From: Pseudomonadota bacterium
GTDB lineage: Bacteria; Pseudomonadota; Gammaproteobacteria; Steroidobacterales; Steroidobacteraceae
Direction of reading: 5' to 3'
Length of the DNA: 45,565 nucleotides
NCBI GenBank assembly: GCA_963205255.1
Contig: CAUJIK010000093.1
Coordinates: 1-45,565, forward strand
This document shows, piece by piece, positions 28,367 through 39,062 of the stretch. Each line of letters begins with the position of its first letter. The first letter of the stretch is position 1. The notes beneath the pieces are model-generated. The model was given only the letters and a program-made list of their open reading frames with translations. It searched no databases and had not been told where the DNA came from. Made by a program: the position numbers and the translations under genes.

Positions 28367-29019
28367 TTCTCACACACACTCGCTGTACGTTGGTAACCAG
28401 GCAAACTCTCGATCCGCTGCATCCACTGCGCCAGGCGTGGATAGTGCACTTCCGCCGGCAGGAATCTTGCCGACAGCTCCCGGGCCTCGGGACGCATCAG
28501 CGCCCGGTGCAGCAGCCGGATGCAAGGGTATATCGCAAGGTCGGCCGCGGATACCGCATCACCGACGATCCAGTCGCCCTTGGCAAGGCGGCTCTCGATG
28601 GTGCGCGCCTCGGCGGCCACCAGATGCATGGCATGCGTGAGCTCCTCCTCATGGCCAGGCCGCGGACGGCGCACCCATTCGATGATGCCCAGCAGCTCGG
28701 CCTCGGTGTAGGCCTGGAATTCGTTGATCACCCGCATCACGACGCCCGCTTCCTCGGGAGAATGGCCGAACAGCGGCGGCGCGGGATACTTCAGATCGAG
28801 GTAGTACATCACCGCCAGCGACTCGAACACCACATAGTCGCCATCGCGCAACACGGGCACGCGGCCGCGCGGATTCATCGCCAGCATGCGCGGGCCCTTC
28901 TGTTCCTGGAAGTCCAGCTGCAGCTCGTGCCCGGTCCACGCCAGCCCCTTGAACTCCAGCGTCAGCAGCACCCGCCAGGAAAAGGCGCAGCCGCGGGCCC
29001 AGTAGACATCGATGCTCAT
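28363..29019 (-). CDS. Glutathione S-transferase family protein
   Basis: 218 residues, cytosolic. N-terminal thioredoxin-like half: YWARGCAFSWRVLLTLEFKG with Cys/Ser at the active-site position, MNPRGRVPVLRDGDYVVFESLAVMYYLD (cis-Pro VP and the ES glutathione-binding pair). C-terminal helical half includes GDAVSAADLAIYP, the conserved N-capping box region. Substrate unknown. A good -10 hexamer TACAAT lies 7 bases before the ATG. Co-transcribed with homospermidine synthase through a 4-base overlap. Confidence 0.9.
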   Translation of the reverse strand: MSIDVYWARGCAFSWRVLLTLEFKGLAWTGHELQLDFQEQKGPRMLAMNPRGRVPVLRDGDYVVFESLAVMYYLDLKYPAPPLFGHSPEEAGVVMRVINEFQAYTEAELLGIIEWVRRPRPGHEEELTHAMHLVAAEARTIESRLAKGDWIVGDAVSAADLAIYPCIRLLHRALMRPEARELSARFLPAEVHYPRLAQWMQRIESLPGYQRTASVCEK

Positions 29020-29026
29020 GCGGGAA

Positions 29027-29032
29027 ATTGTA
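29027..29032 (-). promoter_or_regulatory. Candidate -10 hexamer of the GST-homospermidine synthase operon
   Basis: TACAAT (five of six consensus bases) on the minus strand, 7 bases before the ATG at 29019, with no Shine-Dalgarno. It lies in a 56-base divergent intergenic region and implies a leaderless mRNA. Confidence 0.45.
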
Positions 29033-29075
29033 GCGATGAATTGTGCACGGCGGTTGCAGCAGCGATGATGCGCGG

Positions 29076-29941
29076 ATGAGCCAAAGCACCGCGGCGGCGG
29101 TACTGGTGGACGTCGCCACGCTCGACGCCCTGCTGGGTGCGCCGCATCTCGTGATTCTCGACTGCCGTTTCGACCTGGCGCGTCCCGACTGGGGCGAGGC
29201 CGGGTACCGCGGCGGGCACATTCCCGGCGCCTGCCATGCCGACCTGAACCGCGACCTTTCCTCGCCCGTGACGGCGACGACGGGCCGCCACCCGCTCCCC
29301 GATCCCGCGGCCTTCGCCGCGACGCTGGGCCGCTGGGGATTCACCGCCGACAGCGAAGTGGTGTGTTACGACCAGGGCCACGGCGCCTACGCGGCCCGGG
29401 CCTGGTGGCTGCTGCGCGCCCGAGGACACCGCAATGTGCGCGTGCTCGACGGCGGCCTTGCGGCCTGGGTCGCCTCTGGCCGCGCGCTCCAGACCACCTC
29501 ACCCACGCCGCGGCCCACGCAGGTGGCGCCGCGGACCTTCGACGGCGCAGTGGACACCGGCCAGGTTCTCGCCGCCCTGCAGGCCGGCATCATCCGGCTG
29601 GTGGATGCCCGTGGCGCGGATCGCTATGCCGGCGAGAACGAAACCATCGACCCGGTCGCGGGCCACGTGCCGGGCGCGCTCAATCACCCCTTCACCCTGA
29701 ACCTCGGACCCGATGGACGATTCCTGGCGCCCGCGCAGCTGCGCGCCGCCTGGGCGCCGCTGCTGGCCGGCGCCGAACCCGGACAGCTGGTGATGATGTG
29801 CGGCTCCGGCGTCACGGCCTGTCACAATCTGCTGGCCCTGGCCGCCACCGGCGTCGAAGGCGCCCGGCTCTATGCCGGCAGTTTCAGCGAATGGATACGC
29901 GATCCGGCCCGGCCGGTCGCAACGGGAGCGAAGCAGGACAC

Positions 29942-29945
<4 letters not shown>
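29076..29945 (+). CDS. sseA: 3-mercaptopyruvate sulfurtransferase (two rhodanese domains)
   Basis: Transfers sulfur from mercaptopyruvate to thiol or cyanide acceptors. 289 residues. Two tandem rhodanese domains: the N-terminal one (about 1-135) has YDQGHGAYAARAWW at the loop position and no catalytic Cys, the C-terminal one has CGSGVTA with Cys242; CGSGVTA is the SseA-type loop rather than the CRKGVT of thiosulfate sulfurtransferases. The start at 29076 is preferred because the protein then begins at the first rhodanese; an upstream in-frame GTG exists. The stop overlaps the speA start (ATGA). Confidence 0.88.
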
Positions 29946-31891
<1,946 letters not shown>

Positions 31892-31904
31892 AGGTACGCT
31901 GGGC

Positions 31905-31910
31905 TAGAAT
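31905..31910 (+). promoter_or_regulatory. Candidate -10 hexamer of the exported methyltransferase-like gene
   Basis: TAGAAT (five of six consensus bases) 29 bases before the ATG at 31940, here with a normal leader containing CGGGAG shortly before the start. No clear -35. Confidence 0.35.
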
Positions 31911-31939
31911 CCGAAGCGTCCATTGCCCGGGAGCCAGCC

Positions 31940-32776
31940 ATGCCGCGCAGAAAACCCTGGATCTGGTACACGACCGCAGCTCTCATGGTGGCGGGCTTGA
32001 GCGGCTGCGCCACCCTCTCAACGCGCACGCAGACCGCCGCGGCTCTCGACAGCGTGCTGGCCTCGCCGCACCGGCCAGAAACCGACCGCGCGCGCGACAT
32101 CCACCGCCATCCCAAGGAGACGCTGCTGTTCTTCGGCCTGCGCCCCGAAATGACCGTGCTGGAACTGACCCCGGGAGCCGGCTGGTACACGCGGGTGCTG
32201 GCGCCGGTGCTGCGCGAGCGCGGCCGGCTGCTGGTGGGCTTCACGCCGCTGGACGAGGCGAACCCCAACTCCGTGCGCCATCACGAGGGCTTCCGCGCCA
32301 TGCTCGCCGCAGCGCCAGGCCTGCTCGACCGCGTCCAGATCGTCGGTTTTGCTCCGGGCCGCGGCCCCCTCACCGCGCCCGAATCATCAGTGGATCTGGT
32401 GCTCACCTTCCGCAGCGTGCACAACTGGATGGCGGCCGACACCACCGCCGCCGCGCTCGCCGACATCCATCGCGTGCTTAAGCCCGGCGGCGTGCTCGGC
32501 GTGGTGGATCATCGCGCCAATGCCGCCCTGCCCGTGGACCCGCGCGCGGCCAACGGCTACGTCAGCCAGAGCCATGCCATCCGCATGATCGAGGAGGCGG
32601 GCTTCCGGCTGGTCGCCACCTCCGAGATCAACGCCAACCCGCAGGACACGAAGGACTACCCCGGCGGCGTGTGGACGCTGCCTCCGGTTCTGGCCGAGGG
32701 CGAGAAGGAGCGGGAGAGGTATCTGGCCATCGGCGAGAGCGACCGCTTCACGCTCAAGTTCGTCAAGCCACGCTAG
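31940..32776 (+). CDS. Predicted exported class I SAM methyltransferase-like lipoprotein
   Basis: 278 residues with an N-terminal hydrophobic segment (residues 7-20) and a lipobox LSGC (Cys near 23), which predict a lipoprotein. The rest is a class I methyltransferase fold: VLELTPGAGWYTRVLAPVL (motif I, glycine-rich SAM loop), DLVLTFRSVHNW (motif IV), HRVLKPGGVLGVVDHR (motif V region) and a C-terminal strand FTLKFVKP. It resembles the predicted methyltransferases grouped as COG4798. SAM is cytosolic, so an exported methyltransferase is puzzling. It follows speA by 48 bases and has its own candidate promoter. Confidence 0.82.
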   Translation: MPRRKPWIWYTTAALMVAGLSGCATLSTRTQTAAALDSVLASPHRPETDRARDIHRHPKETLLFFGLRPEMTVLELTPGAGWYTRVLAPVLRERGRLLVGFTPLDEANPNSVRHHEGFRAMLAAAPGLLDRVQIVGFAPGRGPLTAPESSVDLVLTFRSVHNWMAADTTAAALADIHRVLKPGGVLGVVDHRANAALPVDPRAANGYVSQSHAIRMIEEAGFRLVATSEINANPQDTKDYPGGVWTLPPVLAEGEKERERYLAIGESDRFTLKFVKPR

Positions 32777-32792
32777 CGCTGCTGCCGGCGCC

Positions 32793-34880
32793 TCACCACA
32801 TGTCTTTCAGACGCGCGGTGGCGTCGATGCGGATCGGCTGCGCGGCATCCAGCCGCGCCTCGGCGGCGCGACTGCCCGCATAGCCGGATTGCTCCAGGCA
32901 CTTGAGCACTTTATCGGTGATGAAACGGCTGCGACCGCCGTAGACGTGCGCATCGCCGCGCGGCGCCTGCTGCGTCAGCGGGAACTTGAGCGGACTCACC
33001 AGCTGCAATTCATTGCGGGCGCGTGTCATCGCCACGTAAAGCAGCCGGCGCTCCTCCTCGACCATCGCAGGCTTGCCGGCGGCGAATTCGGAGGGGAAGC
33101 TGCCATCAACCACATTGAGCACGTACACGGTGTCCCATTCCATGCCCTTGGCCGAATGGATGGTCGACAGCACCAGGTAGTCCTCGTCCTGATGCGCCTT
33201 GCCCGACAGGTCGCTCACGGCCTGCGGCGGATCCAGCGTCATCTCGGTGAGGAAGCGCTCGCGCGAGGCGAACTGCTGCGACAGCTGCTCGAGCTGCTCG
33301 AGGTCGCCGATGCGCGTGTGGAAATGCTCGAAGATGCGCTCCAGATGCGGCTGGTACCACTCGCGCGCCATGCGCAGCTGGCCAGGCCAGGCCCGCCCCG
33401 GCTCTGCAAGCGCAGCGAGCAGATCCAGCAGGCGGCTGAAATCCCGCTCGCTGCCCTTGGGCACCGCGTGCTGGCGCAGCGCGGCGAGAGAGCCACCGCC
33501 GGCATCCAGCGCCTCGACCACCGCGCGCGCATTCACCGGCCCCATGCCCGGCAGCAGCTGCAGCACACGGAAGGCCGCCAGGCTGTTGCGCGGGTTGTCG
33601 ACCCAGCGCAGCACGGCGATCAGGTCCTTCACATGCGCGGCTTCGAGGAACTTCAGCCCGCCATATTTCACGAAGGGAATCTTGCGCCGCGCCAGCTCCA
33701 CCTCCAGCAGGTCGCTGTGGCTGCCGGTGCGGAACAGCACCGCCTGGCGGCGCAGCGCCGTGCCCGCCTCGCGCCGCTGCAGGATCTGCAATGCCACGTA
33801 TTCGGCCTGCGATTCCAGATCATCGGTGGTGATGTAGCGCGGCATCTGGCCGGCGCCGCGCGCCGCGAGCAGATGCTTGCGGTGCTGCCGCGGCGCATCG
33901 GCCATCAGCGCATTGGACACATCCAGCACCGGCTGCGTGGAGCGGTAGTTCTGCGCCAGCGTCACCACTTCCGCCGGCGGCTGGTAGCGCTGCGGAAAAC
34001 CCAGGATGTTCTCCACCGCGGCGGCACGGAATGAATAGATGGCCTGCGCATCGTCGCCGACCACGGTGAGCCCGGCGCCATCGGGCTTCATGCCCTCCAG
34101 GATCTGCGCCTGCAGGCGGTTGGTGTCCTGGTATTCATCGACCAGTATGTGGTCGAAATGCGAGCCCACGTGCTGCGCCAGCTTCGGCTCGGACATCAGC
34201 ACCTGCCAGTAGAGCAGCAGGTCGTCATAGTCGAGCAGATTGAAGCGCTGCTTGCGGCCTACATAGGCGCGGTACAGAGCCGTGAGGTCCTGTTCCCACT
34301 GCAGGCACCAGGGGAACTGCTGCTCCAGCGATTCACGCAGCGCCTTGCCGGTGTTGACGCGATGCGAATAGATAGCAAGGCAGGTTTCCTTGCGCGGGAA
34401 ACGCTGCTCCTTCGAGGCCAGACCCAGTTCGGTGCGCAGCTGATCCATCAGATCGGCCGAATCGCTGCGGTCCACCACCGTGAAGGAAGGTTCCAGACCC
34501 AGCTGCGGCGCGTAGTGGCGCAGCAGGCGATTGCCGATGGAATGGAAGGTGCCGGTCCAGATCAGCCGCTGCGCGATGGCCTGCGACTTGCCGCCCAGCG
34601 TGTCATCCAGCGCCTTGCGCAGGATCTCGACGGCGCGCCGTCGCATTTCAAGCGCGGCGCGCCGCGTGAAGGTGAGCAGCATGATGCGCGAGGGATCGAC
34701 GCCGGAAAGCACCAGATGCGCCACGCGATGCGCCAGCGTGCCGGTCTTGCCGGTGCCGGCGCCGGCGATCACCAGCAGCGGCCCGGCGCGCAGGCCGCCG
34801 CCGGGCAGCGCCTCGCCGTAGCTTGCGGCCTTGCGCTGCGCGATGTTGAGCGGTTCCAGATGCAGGGACTGTGCGGCCAT
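32793..34880 (-). CDS. UvrD/Rep-like superfamily 1 DNA helicase
   Basis: ATP-driven 3'-5' DNA unwinding protein, 695 residues, close to UvrD/PcrA/Rep in length. Motifs in order: Q motif LNIAQRKAA, Walker A AGAGTGKTGTL, Ia LTFTRRAALEM, Ib TGTFHSIGNRLLR, II ILVDEYQDTN, III VVGDDAQAIYSFR, IV QNYRSTQPVLD, V STIHSAKGMEWDTVYV and VI EERRLLYVAMTRAR. It is not a close match to canonical UvrD C-termini; I call only the family. The ATG at 34880 is preceded by AGGA and, 10 bases upstream, by TATAGT. Confidence 0.92.
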   Translation of the reverse strand: MAAQSLHLEPLNIAQRKAASYGEALPGGGLRAGPLLVIAGAGTGKTGTLAHRVAHLVLSGVDPSRIMLLTFTRRAALEMRRRAVEILRKALDDTLGGKSQAIAQRLIWTGTFHSIGNRLLRHYAPQLGLEPSFTVVDRSDSADLMDQLRTELGLASKEQRFPRKETCLAIYSHRVNTGKALRESLEQQFPWCLQWEQDLTALYRAYVGRKQRFNLLDYDDLLLYWQVLMSEPKLAQHVGSHFDHILVDEYQDTNRLQAQILEGMKPDGAGLTVVGDDAQAIYSFRAAAVENILGFPQRYQPPAEVVTLAQNYRSTQPVLDVSNALMADAPRQHRKHLLAARGAGQMPRYITTDDLESQAEYVALQILQRREAGTALRRQAVLFRTGSHSDLLEVELARRKIPFVKYGGLKFLEAAHVKDLIAVLRWVDNPRNSLAAFRVLQLLPGMGPVNARAVVEALDAGGGSLAALRQHAVPKGSERDFSRLLDLLAALAEPGRAWPGQLRMAREWYQPHLERIFEHFHTRIGDLEQLEQLSQQFASRERFLTEMTLDPPQAVSDLSGKAHQDEDYLVLSTIHSAKGMEWDTVYVLNVVDGSFPSEFAAGKPAMVEEERRLLYVAMTRARNELQLVSPLKFPLTQQAPRGDAHVYGGRSRFITDKVLKCLEQSGYAGSRAAEARLDAAQPIRIDATARLKDMW

Positions 34881-34890
34881 GATCCTGCGG

Positions 34891-34896
34891 ACTATA
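34891..34896 (-). promoter_or_regulatory. Candidate -10 hexamer of the helicase gene
   Basis: TATAGT on the minus strand, 10 bases before the ATG at 34880. AGGA 4 bases before the ATG could still act as a weak ribosome binding site if the transcript starts just upstream. Confidence 0.35.
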
Positions 34897-34953
34897 GCCA
34901 ATGCCGAAGGCATGATGTGATGATGGCGGAATGGATGTGAAACAGGTCAGGCT

Positions 34954-35487
34954 GTGAAGCAGGTCAGCACGAAATTCCGCGGACGAGTCATCACGGTCAA
35001 CGTCGAGACGGTGCCCTTGCCCAACGGCACGGTGGCGGATTTCGAGATCATCCATCATCCCGGCGGCGCGGCCGTGGTCGCCATCGACGCGCAGGATCAG
35101 GTGTGCCTCATCCACCAGTACCGGCCCGCGGCGGACGGCTGGGTGTGGGAGCTGCCCGCGGGGCGCCTCGAACCAGGCGAGCCGCCGCAGGAAACCGCCC
35201 GTCGCGAGCTCATCGAGGAAGCCGGACGCGAAGCCGTGCACTGGCAGTCGCTGGGCTCCATCCTCAGCTCGCCCGGCGTATTCGCCGAGACCCTGCATCT
35301 GTATCTGGCCCGCGGACTGTCCGAGTGTCCGCTGGCGCGCGAACCCCATGAAGTGATGGAGGTGCACTGGATGCCCATGGCCGAGGCCGTTCGCAGAGCC
35401 CTGCAGGGCGAGCTGCGGGACGCCAAGACCATCATCGCGCTGCTGCGCGCCCAGGCCGTGCTGGATGGCCGCGGCTCTCCCGCGTGA
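34954..35487 (+). CDS. NUDIX hydrolase (ADP-ribose pyrophosphatase-like)
   Basis: 177 residues from a GTG start at 34954; no in-frame ATG exists between the preceding stop and this codon, and GGTCAGG lies just upstream. The Nudix box is complete: GRLEPGEPPQETARRELIEE followed by AG, fitting G-x5-E-x7-REU-x-EE-x-G-U. The N-terminal domain (VPLPNGTVADFEIIHHPGGAAVV, QYRPAADGWVWELPAG) resembles NudF/ADP-ribose pyrophosphatases, which cleave ADP-ribose or related sugar nucleotides. Divergent from the helicase gene. Confidence 0.9.
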   Translation: MKQVSTKFRGRVITVNVETVPLPNGTVADFEIIHHPGGAAVVAIDAQDQVCLIHQYRPAADGWVWELPAGRLEPGEPPQETARRELIEEAGREAVHWQSLGSILSSPGVFAETLHLYLARGLSECPLAREPHEVMEVHWMPMAEAVRRALQGELRDAKTIIALLRAQAVLDGRGSPA

Positions 35488-35539
35488 TGCAATCGACGGA
35501 AATGCCGCAGCGGAGCCGGGCACTATTGCGAAGCTGATC

Positions 35540-35830
35540 ATGTCAAACAAGACACCTGACAAATTCACGCTCTACGTGCCCGACGAACAGGAGCCGGAGC
35601 GCCAGATGCCCGACCGCCTGGAGATCGCGACCGACGAGCCTGTCGCTGCTCCGGAGCTGCCGGGCGGCGCCTATAACCCCTACGCCAGGGTCTCCGGCGA
35701 CACCACGCAGGCGCGTCGCCTCAAGACCCAGGACCTGCGCAAGCTCTCCGAATGGATCAAGACCCGGCGCACGGTGGAAACGCTGGCGCAGGAGAACCAG
35801 GATCCCGATCCCAAGGGCGGCAAGGACTGA
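35540..35830 (+). CDS. Small hydrophilic protein of unknown function
   Basis: 96 residues from the ATG at 35540; a longer version from 35465 would overlap the NUDIX gene and is less likely. No family recognised, no signal peptide or membrane segment. It is rich in Asp, Glu, Pro, Lys and Arg, with GGAYNPYARV in the middle, a basic stretch QARRLKTQDLRKLSEWIKTRRTV likely helical, and a disordered acidic end. It lies 52 bases after the NUDIX gene and 72 bases before the S9 peptidase. TATTGC 10 bases upstream is a poor -10 candidate; no Shine-Dalgarno. Confidence 0.6.
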   Translation: MSNKTPDKFTLYVPDEQEPERQMPDRLEIATDEPVAAPELPGGAYNPYARVSGDTTQARRLKTQDLRKLSEWIKTRRTVETLAQENQDPDPKGGKD

Positions 35831-35860
35831 AGGCCGAGCCCGCCGACCAGCGGCGGCCGC

Positions 35861-35866
35861 TACACT
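35861..35866 (+). promoter_or_regulatory. Candidate -10 hexamer of the S9 peptidase gene
   Basis: TACACT, 36 bases upstream of the ATG at 35903. This gene also has a real ribosome binding site, AGGAG at 35893-35897, 5 bases before the ATG, so a normal leader is expected. Confidence 0.35.
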
Positions 35867-35902
35867 TGATGGCCCGGTCCTTTCCGGACGACAGGAGCCG
35901 CC

Positions 35903-38014
35903 ATGTCCGCCTTTCTGCGCAACGGTCTCTCCACGCTGCTGTTCGCCACCGCCGGCAGCATCTGCCTGGCAGCCGCGCCCGATGTCCTCCCGGGCTTCTC
36001 GCCCGAAGACCTGGTGATGATGAACCGGCTGTCCGATCCTCAGGCCTCGCCGGACGGACGCTACCTCGCCTTCACGCTGCGCAGCACCGACCTTGCCGCC
36101 AACCGCGGCAACAACGATCTGTACCTGCTCGACCTTGCAACCGCCGACACCCAGCCACGGCAACTCACGCATGATCCGGCCGCCGACTACAACCCGCGCT
36201 GGTCGGCCGACGGCCGTCACCTGTACTTCCTGTCCACGCGCTCGGGCAGTGCCCAGGTGTGGCGCCTGGCGCTCGATGGCGGCGAAGCCATGCCGGTCAC
36301 CGCCTATCCGGTGGGCGTCAATGCGCTGAAGGTCTCACCCACCGAGCCACGTCTGCTGCTGTCGCTGGATGTCATGCCGGACTGCAGCACACTGGCCTGC
36401 ACCGCTGAGCACCTGGCCGCGCGCACCGCCGACAAGACCAGCGCCATGGCCTTCGACCAGCTGTTCGTGCGGCACTGGGATCGCTGGGAGGACGGCACCC
36501 TCGCCCACCTGTTCACCGCATGGGTCGGCGCGGATGGCAAAGCCGGCGAACCTGTCGACCTGATGCCGGGCATGCGCGCGAACACACCCTCGCGACCCAT
36601 GGGCGGCGATGAGGAATTCACCTTCAGCCCCGATGGCCGCAGCGTGGTGTTCTCGGCGCGCGAAGCCAGCCGCGGTGAAGCCTGGTCGACCAACTTCGAC
36701 CTGTGGCAGGTGCCCGCGAGTGGCGGCACGCCGGTGAACCTCACCGCGGACAACCCGGCCTGGGACACGCAGCCGCGCTTCCTTGCCGACGGGCGCCTGG
36801 TGTATCTCGCCATGCGGCGCCCCGGCTTCGAAGCCGACCGCCTGCGCGTGATGCTGCGCGATGGCGCCGCCACGCGCGAACTGGTCGCCGACTGGGACTT
36901 CTCCGTGGGCCAGATCGAGGTGGCGCGCGATGGTCGCAGCCTGCTGGTCACCGCCGACGACCGCGGGCAGACCGGGCTGTTCCGCATCGATCCGCGCCGT
37001 GGCGATGTCCGGCCGCTGCTGGCGCAGGGCCAGGTCACCGGCTTCGCCGATACGCCGCGCGGCACTGTCATTGCATTGGCGTCGCTGGCGGCGCCGCCGG
37101 AGCTCTACCTGCTGCCGCCCGGCGCGCGTGAGCCGCGGGCGCTTACCGGCATCAACGCCGAACGTCTGGCACAGCGCGCCGCCACCGAATTCGGGACCTT
37201 CACTTTCGCAGGCGCCAACGGCGCCACGGTGCAGGGCCATGTGGTCAAACCGGCGAACTATCAGCCAGGCCGCAAATACCCCGTCGCCTTCATCATCCAC
37301 GGCGGACCGCAGAGCGCTTTCGGCAACGCCTGGAGCTATCGCTGGAACCCGAAGACATTTGCCGGCGCGGGCTTCGCCGTGGTGTTCATCGATTTCCACG
37401 GCACTCCCGGCTACGGCCAGGCATTCACCGACTCCATCAGCGGCGACTGGGGCGGCGCTCCGCTCGCCGACCTCAAGGCTGGTCTCGCCGCGGCCGTGAA
37501 GGAACATGACTTCCTCGACGGCGACCGCGCCTGCGCGCTGGGCGCCTCCTATGGCGGATTCATGATCAACTGGATCGCCGGCCACTGGCCCGACGGCTTC
37601 CGCTGCCTGGTGAACCATGCCGGCATCTTCGACTCGCGCTCCATGTACTACACCACCGAGGAGCTGTGGTTCCCCGAATGGGAGAACGGCGGCACCTATT
37701 TCGCGAAGCCCGGGAACCACGAGAAATTCAACCCCTCGGCGGCGGTTGCGAACTGGCGCACGCCCATGCTGGTCATCCATGGGCAGCAGGATTTCCGCGT
37801 GCCCTACAGCCAGGGTCTGGCGACTTTCACAGCGCTGCAGCGGCGCGGCATCGAGAGCCGGCTGGTGGTGTTCCCGGACGAGAACCACTGGATACTCTCG
37901 CCCGCCAACAGCCTGAGGTGGCACCGCGAGGTGCTCGACTGGCTCGACCGCTTCCTCAAGCCGGGCGCGTCCGCCAGCGCCCCTGGCGATCGCGCAGCAC
38001 CGGCAGCGCAATGA
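35903..38014 (+). CDS. Exported S9 family (prolyl oligopeptidase-like) peptidase
   Basis: 703 residues. Signal peptide about 1-24 (NGLSTLLFATAGSICLAAA) directs it to the periplasm. A beta-propeller region (about 30-420) with repeated DGR/PDGR blades (SPDGRYLAFTLRS, SADGRHLYFLSTRSGSAQVW) precedes the alpha/beta hydrolase domain. Catalytic Ser is in GASYGGFM, Asp in HGQQDFRVPYSQ and His in PDENHWIL. The layout is that of dipeptidyl/acylaminoacyl peptidases. AGGAG before the ATG supports the start. Its 3' end overlaps the convergent lptF by 59 bases. Confidence 0.93.
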   Translation: MSAFLRNGLSTLLFATAGSICLAAAPDVLPGFSPEDLVMMNRLSDPQASPDGRYLAFTLRSTDLAANRGNNDLYLLDLATADTQPRQLTHDPAADYNPRWSADGRHLYFLSTRSGSAQVWRLALDGGEAMPVTAYPVGVNALKVSPTEPRLLLSLDVMPDCSTLACTAEHLAARTADKTSAMAFDQLFVRHWDRWEDGTLAHLFTAWVGADGKAGEPVDLMPGMRANTPSRPMGGDEEFTFSPDGRSVVFSAREASRGEAWSTNFDLWQVPASGGTPVNLTADNPAWDTQPRFLADGRLVYLAMRRPGFEADRLRVMLRDGAATRELVADWDFSVGQIEVARDGRSLLVTADDRGQTGLFRIDPRRGDVRPLLAQGQVTGFADTPRGTVIALASLAAPPELYLLPPGAREPRALTGINAERLAQRAATEFGTFTFAGANGATVQGHVVKPANYQPGRKYPVAFIIHGGPQSAFGNAWSYRWNPKTFAGAGFAVVFIDFHGTPGYGQAFTDSISGDWGGAPLADLKAGLAAAVKEHDFLDGDRACALGASYGGFMINWIAGHWPDGFRCLVNHAGIFDSRSMYYTTEELWFPEWENGGTYFAKPGNHEKFNPSAAVANWRTPMLVIHGQQDFRVPYSQGLATFTALQRRGIESRLVVFPDENHWILSPANSLRWHREVLDWLDRFLKPGASASAPGDRAAPAAQ

Positions 38015-39062
38015 ACAGCAGGCCGAGGCCGATGGCGATGAGATGCGCCCACCACAGGCCCAGCCACGCCGGAATGCGCTGCTGCTCCAGCATCGTGCGG
38101 CCGTAGATCAAAAGATAGGCATAGACGGCGTACAGCAGCAGCGCCCACACCACGCGCGCATAGCGCCCCTGGCGCGGCCGCAGCTTCGCAAGCGGAACGG
38201 CGAGCAGGCCGAGCGCGGCCGTCAGCAGCACCGAAGCGATGCGCCAGTGCAGCTCGCCGTTGAGCCTTGGATCGGAAGCAGCCAGCAAGTCCGCCGTGGG
38301 CAGCACATCCACACGCGGCTTGCCCGGCAAGGCAGCTTCGGGCGTGGGCAGGCGCACGGTCTGGGTGGCGAAACGCATGCGCCGCCATTGTCCCTGCCCC
38401 GGCACGCCGGTGAGGCTTTCGCCGTTCTGCAAGGCGATGGTGTAGAAGTTGCTGTCGGCCGAGACCTCATAGCGGGCGTGGTCGGCCAGCATGATTTCCA
38501 CTGAGCCGGCCTCCTGTCCCGTCGCCGAGCGCTGCACGAACACTTCGCGCAGCTGGCCATCCGGGTCCACACCGCTGAAATACAGCGTGGCGCCCGAACC
38601 CAGCGAGCGGAACTGGCCCGGCACCAGGCCACGCGTGGCGGCGGTGCGCAAAGCCTCGACGCGGATCTGCGCCGTGCGCTGCGCGGACGCGGGCCCGGCG
38701 TGAAAGGACACCCAGGCGGCCAACCCCGTAGCCAGCAGCGTGATCAGGCCCATGGCGCGGTACAGCGGCGCGACGCCCACGCCGCAGGCCTGCGCCGCGG
38801 CGATCTCACTGTCGTGATAAAGCCTTCCCAGCCCCAGCACACCGCCGAGCAGCACGGCGATGGGCAGGATCACCACCGAGTTCTCCACCAGCGACAGCCG
38901 CACCAGCTCCAGCACCAGCGTCGCGGGAATCTGGCCGCTGGCGGCGCGACCCAGAATGAAAGCCAGCTGGTTGGTCAGCAGCAGCACCAGCAGCACGACA
39001 CCCACGCCCAGCGTTGCCGCGCCGACATCGCGCAGCACGTGACGGAAGAAGATGCCCTTCAC
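37956..39062 (-). CDS. lptF: LPS export permease LptF
   Basis: Transmembrane subunit of the LptB2FG ABC extractor that moves LPS out of the inner membrane. 368 residues (E. coli 366). Start is GTG at 39062, overlapping the stop of the upstream lipoprotein gene as GTGA. Hydrophobic helices near 8-30, 50-75, 95-118 at the N-terminus and 275-365 at the C-terminus flank a periplasmic beta-jellyroll (about 125-250). FSGVDPDGQLREVFV, ELHWRI and PLAKLRPRQGRYARV match LptF better than LptG. lptG, normally the next gene, is not there: the next gene is the convergent S9 peptidase. Last gene of a seven-gene chain. Confidence 0.9.
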   Translation of the reverse strand: MKGIFFRHVLRDVGAATLGVGVVLLVLLLTNQLAFILGRAASGQIPATLVLELVRLSLVENSVVILPIAVLLGGVLGLGRLYHDSEIAAAQACGVGVAPLYRAMGLITLLATGLAAWVSFHAGPASAQRTAQIRVEALRTAATRGLVPGQFRSLGSGATLYFSGVDPDGQLREVFVQRSATGQEAGSVEIMLADHARYEVSADSNFYTIALQNGESLTGVPGQGQWRRMRFATQTVRLPTPEAALPGKPRVDVLPTADLLAASDPRLNGELHWRIASVLLTAALGLLAVPLAKLRPRQGRYARVVWALLLYAVYAYLLIYGRTMLEQQRIPAWLGLWWAHLIAIGLGLLFIALPVLRDRQGRWRTRPA

